Of a stretch of DNA of 64,000 bases, positions 9,311-19,729 are shown piece by piece. Below the pieces are notes generated by a model. The model was not told where the DNA came from, made no database searches, and saw only the letters and a program-made list of their open reading frames with translations. This stretch comes from Mesorhizobium sp. CA14 (GTDB lineage Bacteria; Pseudomonadota; Alphaproteobacteria; Rhizobiales; Rhizobiaceae): positions 62,001-126,000 of the forward strand of contig NZ_JAIUHR010000002.1 in NCBI RefSeq assembly GCF_020165195.1, written 5' to 3'. The translations under genes and the position numbers were made by a program. Position 1 is the first letter of the stretch; each line of letters opens with the position of its first letter.

Positions 9311-10921
9311 ATGAAATTTGGCACGGAGATCGTTCTTTTAGGCCTGTTTGCATTTGCTGCCCTTGTGGCCGCCGGCTTCGGCGTGGATGAACCTTTCCGC
9401 CAGCACATGTGGGTTTTGTTCTTCGCGGTGGCTGGATTTGCCGTGATCTTGCTGCGCAATTCTGATTTCAAGCCCGCGGCACCGATCGACCCTGACGCCT
9501 ACATGGATGGTCCGATCCGCTACGGGGCCATCGCGACGGTGTTCTGGGGTGTCGTCGGAATGCTGGTCGGTGTGATCATCGCGCTGCAGCTCGCCTATCC
9601 CCACCTCAACATTCAGCCCTGGTTCAATTTCGGCCGGCTGCGGCCCGTCCACACCTCCGGCGTCGTCTTCGCTTTCGGCGGCAACGCACTGATCTGCACG
9701 TCGCTTTACGTCGTCCAGCGCACCTGCCGGGCGCGGCTGTTCGGCGGCAATCTCGCCTGGTTCGTCTTCTGGGGCTATCAGCTGTTCATCGTCATGGCGG
9801 CGACCGGCTATCTCCTTGGTATCACCGAGAGCCGCGAATACGCGGAGCCTGAATGGTATGTCGACATCTGGCTGACGATCGTCTGGGTCGCCTATCTCCT
9901 GCTCTTCCTGGGCACCATTCTGAAGCGCAAGGAACCGCATATCTACGTCGCCAACTGGTTCTATCTCTCCTTCATCGTGACCATCGCGATGCTGCATGTG
10001 GTCAACAACCTGTCCATGCCCGCCTCATTTCTTGGCTCAAAGAGCTATTCGGCCTTCTCGGGCGTCCAGGATGCGCTGACGCAGTGGTGGTACGGGCACA
10101 ATGCCGTCGGCTTCTTCCTGACAGCCGGCTTCCTTGGCATGATGTATTATTTCGTGCCCAAGCAGGTTAACCGGCCGGTCTATTCCTACCGCCTTTCGAT
10201 CATCCACTTCTGGGCTCTGATCTTTCTCTACATCTGGGCCGGGCCCCATCACCTCCATTACACCGCCCTGCCCGACTGGGCGCAGACGCTCGGCATGGTG
10301 TTCTCGGTGATGCTGTGGATGCCTTCCTGGGGTGGCATGATCAACGGCCTCATGACCCTCTCCGGCGCCTGGGACAAGATCCGGACAGACCCGATCGTGC
10401 GCATGATGGTTGCGGCAATCGCCTTCTACGGCATGTCTACTTTCGAAGGCCCGATGATGTCGATCAAGACCGTCAACTCGCTGTCGCACTACACGGATTG
10501 GACAATCGGTCACGTCCATTCGGGCGCGCTCGGCTGGGTCGGCCTGATCACGTTTGGCGCGATCTACTACATGGTGCCCAAGCTCTGGAACCGCGAACGG
10601 CTCTATTCGCTGCGGCTCGTCACCTGGCACTTCTGGCTGGCGACGCTCGGCATCGTCGTCTACGCGGCAGTGATGTGGGTCTCGGGCATCATGCAGGGGC
10701 TCATGTGGCGCGAGTACGACGAGCAGGGATTCCTCGTCTATTCCTTCGCCGAGACCGTCGCCGCCATGCATCCTTATTATGTCATGCGCGCCGCCGGCGG
10801 CGCCATGTACCTCGCCGGCATGCTGGTCATGGCCTGGAACGTCACTATGACCATTCGCGGCTACCAGCGCAAAGAGCAGCCTTTTCCGGTTTCCGTCCCC
10901 ACCCTCCAGCCTGCCGAATAA
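9311..10921 (+). CDS. fixN: cbb3-type cytochrome c oxidase subunit I
   Basis: A 536-residue polytopic membrane protein, the catalytic subunit of the high-affinity cbb3 oxidase, holding haem b and the haem b3-CuB centre. cbb3 hallmarks include [45 protein letters not shown] and [11 protein letters not shown] with the haem/copper His ligands. ATG 9311 is chosen by homology to FixN N-termini; a longer open frame upstream is non-coding in character. It heads fixNOQP behind a FixK box. Confidence 0.97.
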   Translation: MKFGTEIVLLGLFAFAALVAAGFGVDEPFRQHMWVLFFAVAGFAVILLRNSDFKPAAPIDPDAYMDGPIRYGAIATVFWGVVGMLVGVIIALQLAYPHLNIQPWFNFGRLRPVHTSGVVFAFGGNALICTSLYVVQRTCRARLFGGNLAWFVFWGYQLFIVMAATGYLLGITESREYAEPEWYVDIWLTIVWVAYLLLFLGTILKRKEPHIYVANWFYLSFIVTIAMLHVVNNLSMPASFLGSKSYSAFSGVQDALTQWWYGHNAVGFFLTAGFLGMMYYFVPKQVNRPVYSYRLSIIHFWALIFLYIWAGPHHLHYTALPDWAQTLGMVFSVMLWMPSWGGMINGLMTLSGAWDKIRTDPIVRMMVAAIAFYGMSTFEGPMMSIKTVNSLSHYTDWTIGHVHSGALGWVGLITFGAIYYMVPKLWNRERLYSLRLVTWHFWLATLGIVVYAAVMWVSGIMQGLMWREYDEQGFLVYSFAETVAAMHPYYVMRAAGGAMYLAGMLVMAWNVTMTIRGYQRKEQPFPVSVPTLQPAE

Positions 10922-10931
10922 GGAGCCAGAC

Positions 10932-11663
10932 ATGGGCTTGATGGACAGACACGCGCTGATCGAGAAGAATGCCACGCTGCTTCTTGTCGGCTCCCTGCTG
11001 GTCGTGACGGTCGGCGGTATCGTCGAGATCGCGCCGCTCTTCTATCTCGACAATACGATCGAGAAGGTCGAGGGCATGCGACCCTACTCGCCGCTCGAGC
11101 TTGCCGGTCGCAACATCTATGTGCGCGAGGGCTGCTACCTTTGCCACAGCCAGATGATCAGGCCGTTCCGGGACGAGGTGGAACGCTACGGCCATTACAG
11201 CCTGGCGGCCGAGTCGATGTACGATCATCCGTTCCAATGGGGATCCAAGCGAACCGGACCGGATCTTGCCCGCGTCGGCGACCGCTATTCCAACAGCTGG
11301 CACGTCCAGCACCTCACCGATCCGCGATCCGTCGTGCCCGAGTCGATCATGCCGAGCTACGCGTTCCTGAAGGATACGCCGATCGAGGTGAAGGACTTCT
11401 CGACGCACCTCGTCGCCAACCGGCGTGTCGGTGTCCCCTACTCCGATGACATGATCGCCAATGCCAATGCGGATCTGATGGCCCAGGCCGATCCCAACGC
11501 CGACACGTCCGGCCTGGAAAAGAGATACCCGAAGGCCAAGGTCGGCGACTTCGACGGCAACCCGCAGCAGGTCACCGAGATGGATGCCCTGGTGGCTTAC
11601 CTCCAGATGCTCGGCACTCTGGTCGACTTCAAGAACTACGACGAAGCCGCCGGCTACCGCTGA
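10932..11663 (+). CDS. fixO: cbb3-type cytochrome c oxidase subunit II (monohaem cytochrome c)
   Basis: A 243-residue membrane-anchored cytochrome c. One TM helix (about residues 15-37) is followed by [14 protein letters not shown], with the haem c motif at Cys68-Cys71-His72; the distal Met is probably in the SIMPSY segment. It passes electrons to FixN. The start lies 10 bp after fixN with AGGAG before it. Confidence 0.97.
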   Translation: MGLMDRHALIEKNATLLLVGSLLVVTVGGIVEIAPLFYLDNTIEKVEGMRPYSPLELAGRNIYVREGCYLCHSQMIRPFRDEVERYGHYSLAAESMYDHPFQWGSKRTGPDLARVGDRYSNSWHVQHLTDPRSVVPESIMPSYAFLKDTPIEVKDFSTHLVANRRVGVPYSDDMIANANADLMAQADPNADTSGLEKRYPKAKVGDFDGNPQQVTEMDALVAYLQMLGTLVDFKNYDEAAGYR

Positions 11664-11675
11664 GGAGGGCAATCA

Positions 11676-11825
11676 ATGGAATACAATCTGATGCGGGAGT
11701 TCGCCGACAGTTGGGGCCTGCTAGCGATGGCCCTGTTCTTTGCAGGCTGCATCGCTTTTGCGCTTCGTCCCGGTGGCAAGGCGCATGCCGACCGCGCCGC
11801 ACAGATACCTCTCAAGGACGATTGA
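11676..11825 (+). CDS. fixQ: cbb3-type oxidase small subunit FixQ
   Basis: A 49-residue protein with one TM helix (about residues 14-31) and a short charged tail, beginning MEYNLMREFADSWG, typical of FixQ/CcoQ, which stabilises the cbb3 complex. GAGG lies 9 bp upstream. It is embedded between fixO and fixP, 2 bp from the latter. Confidence 0.93.
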   Translation: MEYNLMREFADSWGLLAMALFFAGCIAFALRPGGKAHADRAAQIPLKDD

Positions 11826-11827
11826 TC

Positions 11828-12691
11828 ATGAGCAGCGAGCATGTCGACGAAATCTCCGGCGTGACGACGACCGGCCATGAGTGGGACGGCATCAAGGAGC
11901 TCAACAATCCCCTGCCGCGTTGGTGGGTGATAACCTTCTACATTACCATCGCCTGGGCACTCGCCTACACGATTGCCTACCCGGCTTGGCCGATGCTGGG
12001 CTCCGCCACCAGGGGCGTCTTGGGCTTTTCCAGCCGCAACGACGTCAAGAACGAAATGGCCGCGGCTGAGGCCGCCAAGGCCGGATACGTCGCGGCGATA
12101 CAGTCCAAAACCGTTTCGGAAATTGCTGCCGACGACACTTTGCGCGAATTCGCCGTCGCGGCCGGCGGCGCGGCATTCAAGGTCAACTGCGTGCAGTGCC
12201 ACGGCTCCGGCGCGCAAGGGTCGACAGATTTTCCGAACCTCAACGATGACGATTGGCTCTGGGGCGGCAAGGCGGAGCAGATCCAGCAGACGATCACGCA
12301 CGGCATTCGTTTCGCCCCGGACGCGGATACGCGCCAGTCGGAGATGCCGGCCTTTGCCGACGTGCTCAAGCCGGAACAGGTCGCCCAGGTCAGCGCATTC
12401 GTGGCCAGCCTTTCGGGGCCGGTGCGAGACAAGAGCCTGATCGAGCCCGGCGCCAAGATTTTCGCGGACAATTGCGCTGCTTGCCATGGCGGGAACGCGA
12501 AGGGCAACAGGGAGCTCGGAGCCCCCGATCTGACGGATGCGATCTGGCTCCACGGTTCCGGCGAAGCCGCGATTGCTTCTCAGGTGCGAGCCCCGAAGAA
12601 CGGGGTGATGCCTGGCTGGGTCGGTCGCCTCGGCGAGACGACGGTCAAGGAACTGGCTGTCTATGTCCATTCGCTTGGCGGCGGAGAATAG
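11828..12691 (+). CDS. fixP: cbb3-type cytochrome c oxidase subunit III (dihaem cytochrome c)
   Basis: A 287-residue protein. The N-terminal part NPLPRWWVITFYITIAWALAY contains the membrane anchor, and two periplasmic cytochrome c domains follow with haem motifs at Cys121-Cys124-His125 (CVQCH) and Cys216-Cys219-His220 (CAACH). It receives electrons from the bc1/cytochrome c pool. It is last in fixNOQP; a strong terminator starts 41 bp after the stop. Confidence 0.97.
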   Translation: MSSEHVDEISGVTTTGHEWDGIKELNNPLPRWWVITFYITIAWALAYTIAYPAWPMLGSATRGVLGFSSRNDVKNEMAAAEAAKAGYVAAIQSKTVSEIAADDTLREFAVAAGGAAFKVNCVQCHGSGAQGSTDFPNLNDDDWLWGGKAEQIQQTITHGIRFAPDADTRQSEMPAFADVLKPEQVAQVSAFVASLSGPVRDKSLIEPGAKIFADNCAACHGGNAKGNRELGAPDLTDAIWLHGSGEAAIASQVRAPKNGVMPGWVGRLGETTVKELAVYVHSLGGGE

Positions 12692-12732
12692 GAGCGAGGC
12701 GGCCTGTTCTCGGCCCTCGGCCGCTCAAGCGA

Positions 12733-12769
12733 CGAGGCCCGGCCATGGCCGGGCCTCGACTTGCTTTTT
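12733..12769 (+). terminator. Rho-independent terminator of fixNOQP
   Basis: A perfect 26-nt palindrome (12733-12758, half-site CGAGGCCCGGCCA) followed within 6 nt by TTTTT. It closes the operon 12 bp before the fixG FixK box. Confidence 0.8.
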
Positions 12770-12780
12770 GCCGACACAAT

Positions 12781-12794
12781 TTGACCTGTATCAA
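12781..12794. promoter_or_regulatory. FixK/FNR box upstream of fixG
   Basis: TTGAC-CTGT-ATCAA, about 69 bp before the fixG start and downstream of the fixP terminator, giving fixGHIS its own oxygen-controlled promoter. Confidence 0.75.
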
Positions 12795-12862
12795 CGCGCC
12801 GCGCGAGCGATTGCAAGACTGGTGGAGACAGGCGGCGTCGTTCGCCGCTATTGGAGATCGTC

Positions 12863-14422
12863 GTGCTGGATCAGTCGCAGGTAGAACGGCTCGAGGCTGA
12901 AGCGGTAAACTCCGCAAAGACGCGGCAGCCGCTTTATGCCTCGCGCAAGAAAATCTTCCCAAAGCGGGCCTCCGGCCGTTTCCGCCGGTTCAAATGGCTG
13001 GTGATGGCGATCACGCTCGGCATCTATTATCTGACGCCTTGGCTGCGCTGGGATCGAGGCCGCTTCGCGCCCGATCAGGCCGTTCTCGTCGACCTGGCCA
13101 ACCGCCGTTTCTACTTCTTCTTCATCGAGATCTGGCCGCAGGAGTTCTACTACGTCGCCGGCCTTCTCATGATGGCGGGCGTCGGTCTTTTCCTGATCAC
13201 ATCGACGGTCGGACGGGCCTGGTGCGGCTATACCTGCCCGCAAACCGTCTGGGTCGACCTGTTCCTTGTCGTGGAACGCGCGATCGAAGGCGATCGCAAT
13301 GCTCGCATGAAGCTGGACGCCGCTCCCTGGAGCGCCCGCAAGCTGTTCCTGCGCATGACGAAGCACACCGTCTGGCTGGTCATCGCGGTAGCCACGGGCG
13401 GCGCCTGGATCTTCTACTTCGCCGATGCGCCGAAACTGCTTGGCGAGGTTGTTACCGGCACAGCGGCGCCCGTCGCGTATGCCACGATCGCTGTGCTCAC
13501 CGGCACGACTTATGTCTTCGGCGGACTAATGCGCGAGCAGGTCTGCACCTACATGTGCCCCTGGCCGCGCATCCAGGCGGCCATGCTCGACGAAAACTCG
13601 CTGACTGTCACATACAACGACTGGCGCGGCGAGCCGCGTTCGCGCCACGCCAAAAAGGCCTCGGCAGTCGGGCAATCGGCCGGCGACTGCGTGGACTGCA
13701 ACGCCTGTGTTGCCGTCTGCCCGATGGGAATCGACATCCGCGACGGCCAGCAGCTGGAATGCATCACCTGCGCACTGTGCATCGACGCCTGCGATAGCGT
13801 CATGGACAAGCTCGGCCGGGAACGCGGGCTGATTTCCTATGCAACGCTGGCGGACTACAACGCCAACATGGCGATGGCCACCTCCGGGGTTACCGGCCCC
13901 GTTAATCCAGCGCTCGTAAGAATGCCGAGCGGCAGCTTCGCCGAAGGCCTGGCACATTTTCATCTGGGCAAGATCTTCCGGTTGCGCACCTACATCTATC
14001 TCGGTGTGTGGTCGGCGATCGGCCTGGTGCTCGTCTATTCGCTGCTGACGCGAGAGCGGCTGGAACTGAATGTCCTTCATGATCGCAATCCACAGTTCGT
14101 AACGCTCTCGGACGGCTCGATCCGCAACGGCTATACGGTCAAGCTGCTCAACATGATACCCGAGCCGAGGACGATCGAGGTGACGCTTGAAGGCCTCGAC
14201 GGCGGCGAGATGAGCATCGTCGGCATCGACCAGCCCCCGAGCCGCTCATTCTCCATTGCAGTCGAACCGGACCGGCTGAAGACGCTCAAAATCTTCGTCA
14301 GGCAGCCGGCCGATAGGATCAGGAAGCCGGCCCAGAGCTTCGAATTCCGGATCGACGACACGGCAAGTTCCGAAACCGCCGAATACACCGCCACTTTCAA
14401 TTCCCCGGAGAACAGCAGATGA
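12863..14422 (+). CDS. fixG: FixG/CcoG ferredoxin-type copper-handling protein
   Basis: A 519-residue membrane protein required for cbb3 assembly. Several TM helices precede a region with two 4Fe-4S ferredoxin motifs (CVDCNACVAVCP and CITCALCIDACD), plus paired Cys in GRAWCGYTCPQTVW and QVCTYMCPWPR; a periplasmic Ig-like C-terminal domain follows. CcoG homologues reduce Cu(II) for oxidase maturation. GTG 12863 is preferred because GGAG lies 6 bp upstream; TTG 12851 is in frame. It overlaps fixH by 4 bp. Confidence 0.94.
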   Translation: MLDQSQVERLEAEAVNSAKTRQPLYASRKKIFPKRASGRFRRFKWLVMAITLGIYYLTPWLRWDRGRFAPDQAVLVDLANRRFYFFFIEIWPQEFYYVAGLLMMAGVGLFLITSTVGRAWCGYTCPQTVWVDLFLVVERAIEGDRNARMKLDAAPWSARKLFLRMTKHTVWLVIAVATGGAWIFYFADAPKLLGEVVTGTAAPVAYATIAVLTGTTYVFGGLMREQVCTYMCPWPRIQAAMLDENSLTVTYNDWRGEPRSRHAKKASAVGQSAGDCVDCNACVAVCPMGIDIRDGQQLECITCALCIDACDSVMDKLGRERGLISYATLADYNANMAMATSGVTGPVNPALVRMPSGSFAEGLAHFHLGKIFRLRTYIYLGVWSAIGLVLVYSLLTRERLELNVLHDRNPQFVTLSDGSIRNGYTVKLLNMIPEPRTIEVTLEGLDGGEMSIVGIDQPPSRSFSIAVEPDRLKTLKIFVRQPADRIRKPAQSFEFRIDDTASSETAEYTATFNSPENSR

Positions 14423-14934
14423 GCGTCGAAATGCGGAAGCCGCGCGAGTTCACCGGCAAGCACATGTTGATTTCCATTCTGGCGTTCTTCGCGGTGGTGA
14501 TCGGGGTCAACATCACAATGGCCACGCTCGCCCGGAAGAGCTGGACCGGCCTCGTCGTCGAAAACACCTACGTTGCCAGCCAGCAGTTCAACGAAGAAGC
14601 GAGGAAAGGAAGGGCGCAGGCGGCGTTAGGCTGGACGGGCAAGCTGACTGTCGGCTCAGGCGAGGTCCGCTACAGGCTTGTCGACAGCAAAGGCAAGCCG
14701 GTGCCGCTGCATGGCGTCAAGATGCTGTTCCGCCACCCGGCCTACGAGGCCGAGGACGAAGCCCTGACACTTGCAGCGGTGCCCGGCGGCACGCCGGGGG
14801 ACACGGACGCCTTTGCCGTTCGGCACACTCCCAAGGATGGCGTCTGGATCGTGGAGATCGATGCAGATGCAGGGCTTGCGTCACCGTTTCGCGATGTTCG
14901 CCGTGTCATGATCTCGAATGGAGCCCTGCAATGA
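14419..14934 (+). CDS. fixH: FixH/CcoH cbb3 oxidase assembly protein
   Basis: A 171-residue protein with one N-terminal TM helix (about residues 17-36, the MLISILAFFAVVIGVN region), the conserved WTGLVVENTYVASQQFN and a periplasmic beta-rich domain. FixH is needed for stable cbb3 assembly. It overlaps fixG and fixI by 4 bp each (ATGA), indicating translational coupling. Confidence 0.93.
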   Translation: MSVEMRKPREFTGKHMLISILAFFAVVIGVNITMATLARKSWTGLVVENTYVASQQFNEEARKGRAQAALGWTGKLTVGSGEVRYRLVDSKGKPVPLHGVKMLFRHPAYEAEDEALTLAAVPGGTPGDTDAFAVRHTPKDGVWIVEIDADAGLASPFRDVRRVMISNGALQ

Positions 14935-17216
14935 GCTGCTGCGCGCCAGGGGCCGAGATGGCGTTGGAGGTGGCCGCCGCGGCGTCCGCACCGCTGTCGA
15001 GCGAGGAGATCAAGCTGGCCAGCCGCTCTCTGGGCGGCGACATGCGCCAAACCGACCTGTCGGTGCCGACGGTTCATTGCGCAGCCTGCATACAAGCGAT
15101 CGAAGCTGCGCTCGGCAGGGTCGAGAACATCGAGTCCGCTCGCGTCAACCTGTCCACGAAACGAGTGTCGGTACGCTGGCATGGAGACAGCGTCCCGCCA
15201 TTTTTCGCCGTGCTCGGCCGTCTCGGCTATCAGGCGCATCTGTTCGACCCGGAAATTCACGAGAAGGACAGGACGCTCTCGGAGCTGATCCGCGCTGTCG
15301 CCGTAGCAGGCTTCGCAGCCGGCAACATCATGCTGCTGTCGGTATCGGTCTGGTCCGGCGCCGAGGGCGCGACACGCGATCTGTTCCACTGGCTGTCCGC
15401 GCTGATCGCCATCCCGGCTCTCGCCTTCGCCGGCGGAATTTTCTTCCGCTCCGCGGCGAATGCGCTGCGTCATGGTCGCATGAACATGGACGTGCCGATC
15501 GCGGTGGGCGTGTCGCTCGCCTACGCGATGAGTCTTTACGAGACGATCAATCACGGCGAGCACGCCTATTTCGATGCCTCGGTGTCGCTACTCTTCTTCC
15601 TGCTGATCGGCCGCACGCTCGACCATGTCATGCGCGAGCGCGCGCGAACTGCCGTCAATGGCCTCTCAAGGCTCGCATCAAGAGGTTCGCTTGTCCTGCG
15701 TGACGATGGAACACGCGAATACCTGCCCGTCGCCGAACTTGTGCCTGGGCTGCGCCTTCTCGTCGTGGCCGGCGAACGGATACCGGTCGACGGCGATATC
15801 GTCAGCGGGAATTCCGATCTCGATTGCTCGATCGTCTCCGGGGAGAGCGCGCCAAAGGCCGTTGGGGCCGGCGCCCACGTGCAAGCCGGTACGCTCAACC
15901 TGACAGGCCCGCTGACGATGCTGGCGACCGCCGCCGCGAAGGATTCGTTCCTGGCGGAAATGGTTCGACTGATGGAAGCCGCCGAGGGTGGCCGCTCGCG
16001 CTACAGGCGGATTGCCGACCGCGTATCGGCACTTTACGCGCCCGTGGTCCATCTGGCAGCCTTCGCCACATTCCTCGGCTGGATGGCCGCGTCGGGCGAC
16101 TGGCACCGCGCCATCACCATCGCCATCGCCGTCCTCATCATCACCTGTCCCTGCGCGCTCGGCCTCGCGGTTCCGATCGTACAGGTCGTTGCGGCCCGGC
16201 GACTCTTCGAGGCCGGCGTCATGGTCAAGGAGGGTTCGGCGATGGAGCGCCTCGCGGCGATCGACACGGCTGTCTTCGACAAGACCGGAACGCTGACGCT
16301 CGGGCGTCCAAAGCTGGTGAATGCGTCCTCGATCGATCCGACCATGCTTGCGATCGCCGCAGGCATGGCGGCTCATTCCCGCCATCCGTTCTCGAGGGCA
16401 ATCGCCAGTTATGCGGGGTATTCCAGCCAGTCCAGCGTCGGATCCGTCACCGAGCATCCGGGCTTCGGCATCGAAGCCATAACGGGGGGGAGTACGTGGC
16501 GGCTCGGCAGGCGCGGATGGGCGGGCTGGAAGGCTCGCACCGGCGGCGAAGGCAAACTCGGCGGCTACGACGGCACCGTGCTTTCCAAGAATGGAAACAT
16601 CGTCGCGTGCTTCGCGTTCGAGGACTCCCTTCGGCAAGACGCCAAGGCAGCGGTCCGGCAGTTGAAGGACACCGGGCTGTCGGTCGATATGCTGTCCGGA
16701 GATACCGCGAATGCCTGCGGCGAGGTTGCCAAATCGTTGGGGATCGAAAGTTTCGTGCCGGCTCTGCTGCCCTCCGGCAAGGTCGAGTGGATCGAAGCGC
16801 TGACCCGCGCCGGACACAAGGTGCTGATGGTGGGCGACGGCCTCAACGATACACCGGCATTGCGGGCAGCGCATGTTTCGATGGCTCCGGCAACCGCGGC
16901 CGACATTGGCCGCCAGGCCGCCGATTTCGTCTTCCTGCGCGAAAGCCTGCTTGCGGTCCCTCTGGCGGTGGATGTCTCGCGTAAGGCCGGCCGGCTCATT
17001 CGACAGAACATCGCCGTTGCGATCGCCTACAACGCCCTTGCCGTTCCGATCGCCGTTCTGGGGCACGTGACGCCGCTCATCGCGGCGATCGCGATGAGCG
17101 CCTCTTCACTGATCGTGATTGCAAATGCGATGCGGCTTCAGGGAATGGCGAAAGCGGCACCTGAAGGTGCGCCGGCCCGATGCCGCAGCGATGTCCTTGA
17201 CGCGGCCCGTCCATGA
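14931..17216 (+). CDS. fixI: Copper-exporting P1B-type ATPase FixI/CcoI
   Basis: A 761-residue P-type ATPase that moves Cu(I) across the membrane for cbb3 assembly. It has an N-terminal Cys-rich stretch, a heavy-metal domain with Cys50-Cys53 (HCAAC), eight expected TM segments with the CPC motif near residue 405 (TCPCALGL), the phosphorylated Asp in DKTGTL near 450, an HP locus near SRHPFS, and GDGLND near 633. All motifs are intact. Confidence 0.96.
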   Translation: MSCCAPGAEMALEVAAAASAPLSSEEIKLASRSLGGDMRQTDLSVPTVHCAACIQAIEAALGRVENIESARVNLSTKRVSVRWHGDSVPPFFAVLGRLGYQAHLFDPEIHEKDRTLSELIRAVAVAGFAAGNIMLLSVSVWSGAEGATRDLFHWLSALIAIPALAFAGGIFFRSAANALRHGRMNMDVPIAVGVSLAYAMSLYETINHGEHAYFDASVSLLFFLLIGRTLDHVMRERARTAVNGLSRLASRGSLVLRDDGTREYLPVAELVPGLRLLVVAGERIPVDGDIVSGNSDLDCSIVSGESAPKAVGAGAHVQAGTLNLTGPLTMLATAAAKDSFLAEMVRLMEAAEGGRSRYRRIADRVSALYAPVVHLAAFATFLGWMAASGDWHRAITIAIAVLIITCPCALGLAVPIVQVVAARRLFEAGVMVKEGSAMERLAAIDTAVFDKTGTLTLGRPKLVNASSIDPTMLAIAAGMAAHSRHPFSRAIASYAGYSSQSSVGSVTEHPGFGIEAITGGSTWRLGRRGWAGWKARTGGEGKLGGYDGTVLSKNGNIVACFAFEDSLRQDAKAAVRQLKDTGLSVDMLSGDTANACGEVAKSLGIESFVPALLPSGKVEWIEALTRAGHKVLMVGDGLNDTPALRAAHVSMAPATAADIGRQAADFVFLRESLLAVPLAVDVSRKAGRLIRQNIAVAIAYNALAVPIAVLGHVTPLIAAIAMSASSLIVIANAMRLQGMAKAAPEGAPARCRSDVLDAARP

Positions 17217-17362
17217 CCACGCTGGTCTATCTCATTCCAGTGGCCCTGTTTCTGGGAGCGCTCGGCTTGTCCGGCTTCCTGTGGGCTTTGCGCAGCGGCC
17301 AGTACGAGGATCTCGATGGAGCGGCAGAGCGGATACTGATCGAGCCTGATAACCGCCCCTGA
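17213..17362 (+). CDS. fixS: FixS/CcoS cbb3 oxidase maturation protein
   Basis: A 49-residue protein with a single TM helix (residues 4-24, YLIPVALFLGALGLSGFLWAL) and the conserved RSGQYEDLDGAAERIL tail typical of FixS, needed for cofactor insertion into cbb3. It overlaps fixI by 4 bp (ATGA) and ends fixGHIS. Confidence 0.93.
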   Translation: MTTLVYLIPVALFLGALGLSGFLWALRSGQYEDLDGAAERILIEPDNRP

Positions 17363-17398
17363 AGCGTTGCGATCAAAATAAAACAGTCCAAGGCGCTT

Positions 17399-17412
17399 TT
17401 GATTGCGATCAA
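17399..17412. promoter_or_regulatory. FixK/FNR box upstream of fixLJ
   Basis: TTGAT-TGCG-ATCAA, a perfect palindrome 84 bp before the fixL start. It implies feedback of a FixK/FNR protein on its own sensor operon. Confidence 0.7.
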
Positions 17413-17495
17413 GATCTCGGCGCAGCTGTTTGGCGCGCCGACGGATCAGTGCTAGATCAGCGACCGCTGCCGTTTCTCGATCCGGAGACTGCTTT

Positions 17496-19091
17496 GTGAG
17501 CAACAAGGGGCAAGCTTCGCCCGAAAATGCTGCCAAACCCACTCCGCTGGCTGACAGGCCTCTGGAGCAAGACGATTTGCCCGAGCATGAGTTGCTTGCG
17601 TTGATGTTCGAGCAGGCACCGGGTTTCATGACGTTGCTCAGAGAACCCGGGCATGTGTTCGAACTGGCGAATGCCTCCTACATGCGAATGGTCGGCCAGC
17701 GACAAGTCATTGGCAGATCGATGCGTGAAGCCTTTCCCGACCTCGAAGGCCAAGGCTTCTTCGAATTGCTGGACCGCGTTTGTGAAACCGGCGCACCCTA
17801 TGTGGGCCGAAGCGTCAAGGTCGTCTATCGCAACGCTGAAACGGGCGTTGCGGAAGAACGCATCCTCGACTTCGTCTATCAGCCGATTAGGGCGAAGGAC
17901 GGCCAGATCACAGCGATATTCGTTCAAGGCACCGACGTCAGCGACCTGTCGTTCGCCAATGCTGCGCTGCAATTGCGCGAGGATCATCTGCGTTCGATCC
18001 TGGCGACAGTGCCGGATGCGATGATTGTCATCGACGAAAGCGGCCTTATCCAGTCCTTCAGCACGGCCGCCGAGATGTTGTTTGGCTACAAGGCCGGCGA
18101 GGTCATCGGCCAAAACGTCAAGGTACTGATGCCCTCACCATATCGGGAAGAGCACGACACATACATGCTGCGTTACCTGACGACGGGAGAACGGCGCATT
18201 ATCGGACTCGGCCGTGCGGTAACCGGTATGCGCAAGGACGGATCTACCTTTCCGATGGAACTCGCTGTCGGCGAAATGCATCCGGGAACAGGCCGCTTCT
18301 TCACCGGCTTCTGCCGCGACCTGACGGAACGCCACAGAACCGAAGCCAGGATGCAGGAACAGCAGCAGGAATTGCTGCACATGGCGCGCTTCACCGCACT
18401 CGGCGAAATGGCCTCGACATTGGCGCATGAGATAAACCAGCCGCTGACGGCCATTACGAACTACCTGAAGGGCAGCCGGCGCCTGCTCGAGAAAAGCAAC
18501 GACGAGAACGCTGCTATGTTGCGAGAGGCTGTCGAAAAGGCCGCAGAACAGGCCTTGCGTGCCGGCGACGTCATCCGTCGTCTCAGGGACTTCGTTGCCA
18601 GAGGCGAAAGCGAGCGCCAGGTCGAACACCTGCCAACGCTTATCGAGGATGCTTCATCGCTTGCTCTGGTCGGCGCGAGGGAGGCCGACGTACGCGTCAC
18701 ATACGATCTCGACCCAGCGGCCGAGCTGGTTCTGAGCGATCGAATTCAGATCGAGCAGGTGCTGCTCAATCTCATGAGGAACGCCGTAGAGGCTATGCAG
18801 GGCTTGCCGCGCCGGGAGTTGCGCGTCTCTACCACCTCTCGACATGACAGGATGGCAGAGGTCGCCGTGATCGACACCGGGCCTGGGCTGGCGCAGGAGG
18901 TCTCGGCCCAGCTCTTCCAGCCCTTCGTTACCACGAAGAAGCACGGAATGGGCGTGGGACTGTCTATTTGTCGCACTATCGTCGAGTCGCACGGCGGTCA
19001 TATTTGGGCGGAGTCGATGCCCGGTGGCGGAACGGCCTTTCGCTTCACTTTGCGCGCGGTAGAAAAGGAAGAGGTCGTCGGTGGCCAGTGA
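17496..19091 (+). CDS. fixL: Oxygen-sensing histidine kinase FixL
   Basis: A 531-residue sensor kinase. PAS domain 1 spans about 33-150; PAS 2 (about 160-275) is the haem domain with the expected proximal His220 (REEHDTY) and oxygen-contacting Arg240 (IIGLGR). The kinase region has phospho-acceptor His311 ([12 protein letters not shown]) and ATPase motifs [17 protein letters not shown] and GMGVGLSI. No TM helices are seen, so it is soluble. GTG 17496 is chosen for the GGAG 8 bp upstream. Deoxygenation activates the kinase, which phosphorylates FixJ. Confidence 0.95.
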   Translation: MSNKGQASPENAAKPTPLADRPLEQDDLPEHELLALMFEQAPGFMTLLREPGHVFELANASYMRMVGQRQVIGRSMREAFPDLEGQGFFELLDRVCETGAPYVGRSVKVVYRNAETGVAEERILDFVYQPIRAKDGQITAIFVQGTDVSDLSFANAALQLREDHLRSILATVPDAMIVIDESGLIQSFSTAAEMLFGYKAGEVIGQNVKVLMPSPYREEHDTYMLRYLTTGERRIIGLGRAVTGMRKDGSTFPMELAVGEMHPGTGRFFTGFCRDLTERHRTEARMQEQQQELLHMARFTALGEMASTLAHEINQPLTAITNYLKGSRRLLEKSNDENAAMLREAVEKAAEQALRAGDVIRRLRDFVARGESERQVEHLPTLIEDASSLALVGAREADVRVTYDLDPAAELVLSDRIQIEQVLLNLMRNAVEAMQGLPRRELRVSTTSRHDRMAEVAVIDTGPGLAQEVSAQLFQPFVTTKKHGMGVGLSICRTIVESHGGHIWAESMPGGGTAFRFTLRAVEKEEVVGGQ

Positions 19092-19692
19092 TATCGTTCA
19101 TGTCGTCGACGATGATGTCGACGTTCGCAAGTCGCTGGGTTTCCTGCTCGCAACAGCCGACTTTGCTGTGCGCCTCTACGAATCGGCAACCGCGTTCCTC
19201 GCGACAGAGCCGACGGACATCGACGGCTGCGTCGTCACCGACGTGCGGATGCCTGGCATAGACGGCATCGAGTTTCTGCGGCAACTGAAGAGCCGTGGCC
19301 TTGGCGTGCCGGTGATCGTGATGACCGGGCACGCCGACGTCGCGCTTGCCGTCCAGGCGATGAAGGAGGGTGCCGCCGATTTCATCGAAAAGCCTTTCGA
19401 TGACCAGGTGCTCATCGATGCGATTCGTTCCGCTTTGGACAATCGCAGCCAGCCCATTGCGGCGCACCCGCAATCAACTGAGATCCGGAAGAACCTAGCC
19501 ACGCTTTCGGAACGCGAGCGCCAGGTGCTCGACGGGCTCGTCTCCGGCTTGCCGAACAAGACGATTGCCTATGATCTCGGGATCAGCCCCCGCACGGTTG
19601 AAATCCATCGTGCCAATGTCATGAGCAAGATGGGAGCGGGCAGCCTCTCGCATCTGGTACGAATGGCCTTGATCGCAGAGCCCAAACATTAA
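19081..19692 (+). CDS. fixJ: Response regulator FixJ
   Basis: A 203-residue two-domain regulator: receiver with acidic pocket VDDD and phospho-acceptor Asp54 (VVTDVRMPG), the conserved Thr/Lys in MTGHAD and EKPF, then a LuxR-type helix-turn-helix (about 140-200) with [13 protein letters not shown] and [19 protein letters not shown]. It starts at GTG 19081 inside the fixL 3' end, so it is translationally coupled. Phospho-FixJ normally activates fixK and, in some species, nifA; neither gene is in the window. Confidence 0.95.
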   Translation: MASDIVHVVDDDVDVRKSLGFLLATADFAVRLYESATAFLATEPTDIDGCVVTDVRMPGIDGIEFLRQLKSRGLGVPVIVMTGHADVALAVQAMKEGAADFIEKPFDDQVLIDAIRSALDNRSQPIAAHPQSTEIRKNLATLSERERQVLDGLVSGLPNKTIAYDLGISPRTVEIHRANVMSKMGAGSLSHLVRMALIAEPKH

Positions 19693-19693
19693 G

Positions 19694-19729
19694 AAAAAAG
19701 CGCAGCGGTTCCGTTCCGGAATTGCCGCT
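19694..19729 (-). terminator. Terminator of the small minus-strand gene 19730-19945
   Basis: Read on the minus strand, AGCGG and TTCCG pair with CGGAA and CCGCT (3-nt bulge), followed by GCGC and TTTTTT. It begins right at the stop of the minus-strand gene and could also slow readthrough from fixJ. Confidence 0.55.

Noticed and set aside
8994..9314. 106-codon ORF before fixN
   Set aside because: No ribosome-binding site or family resemblance, and it runs across the FixK box and fixN start.
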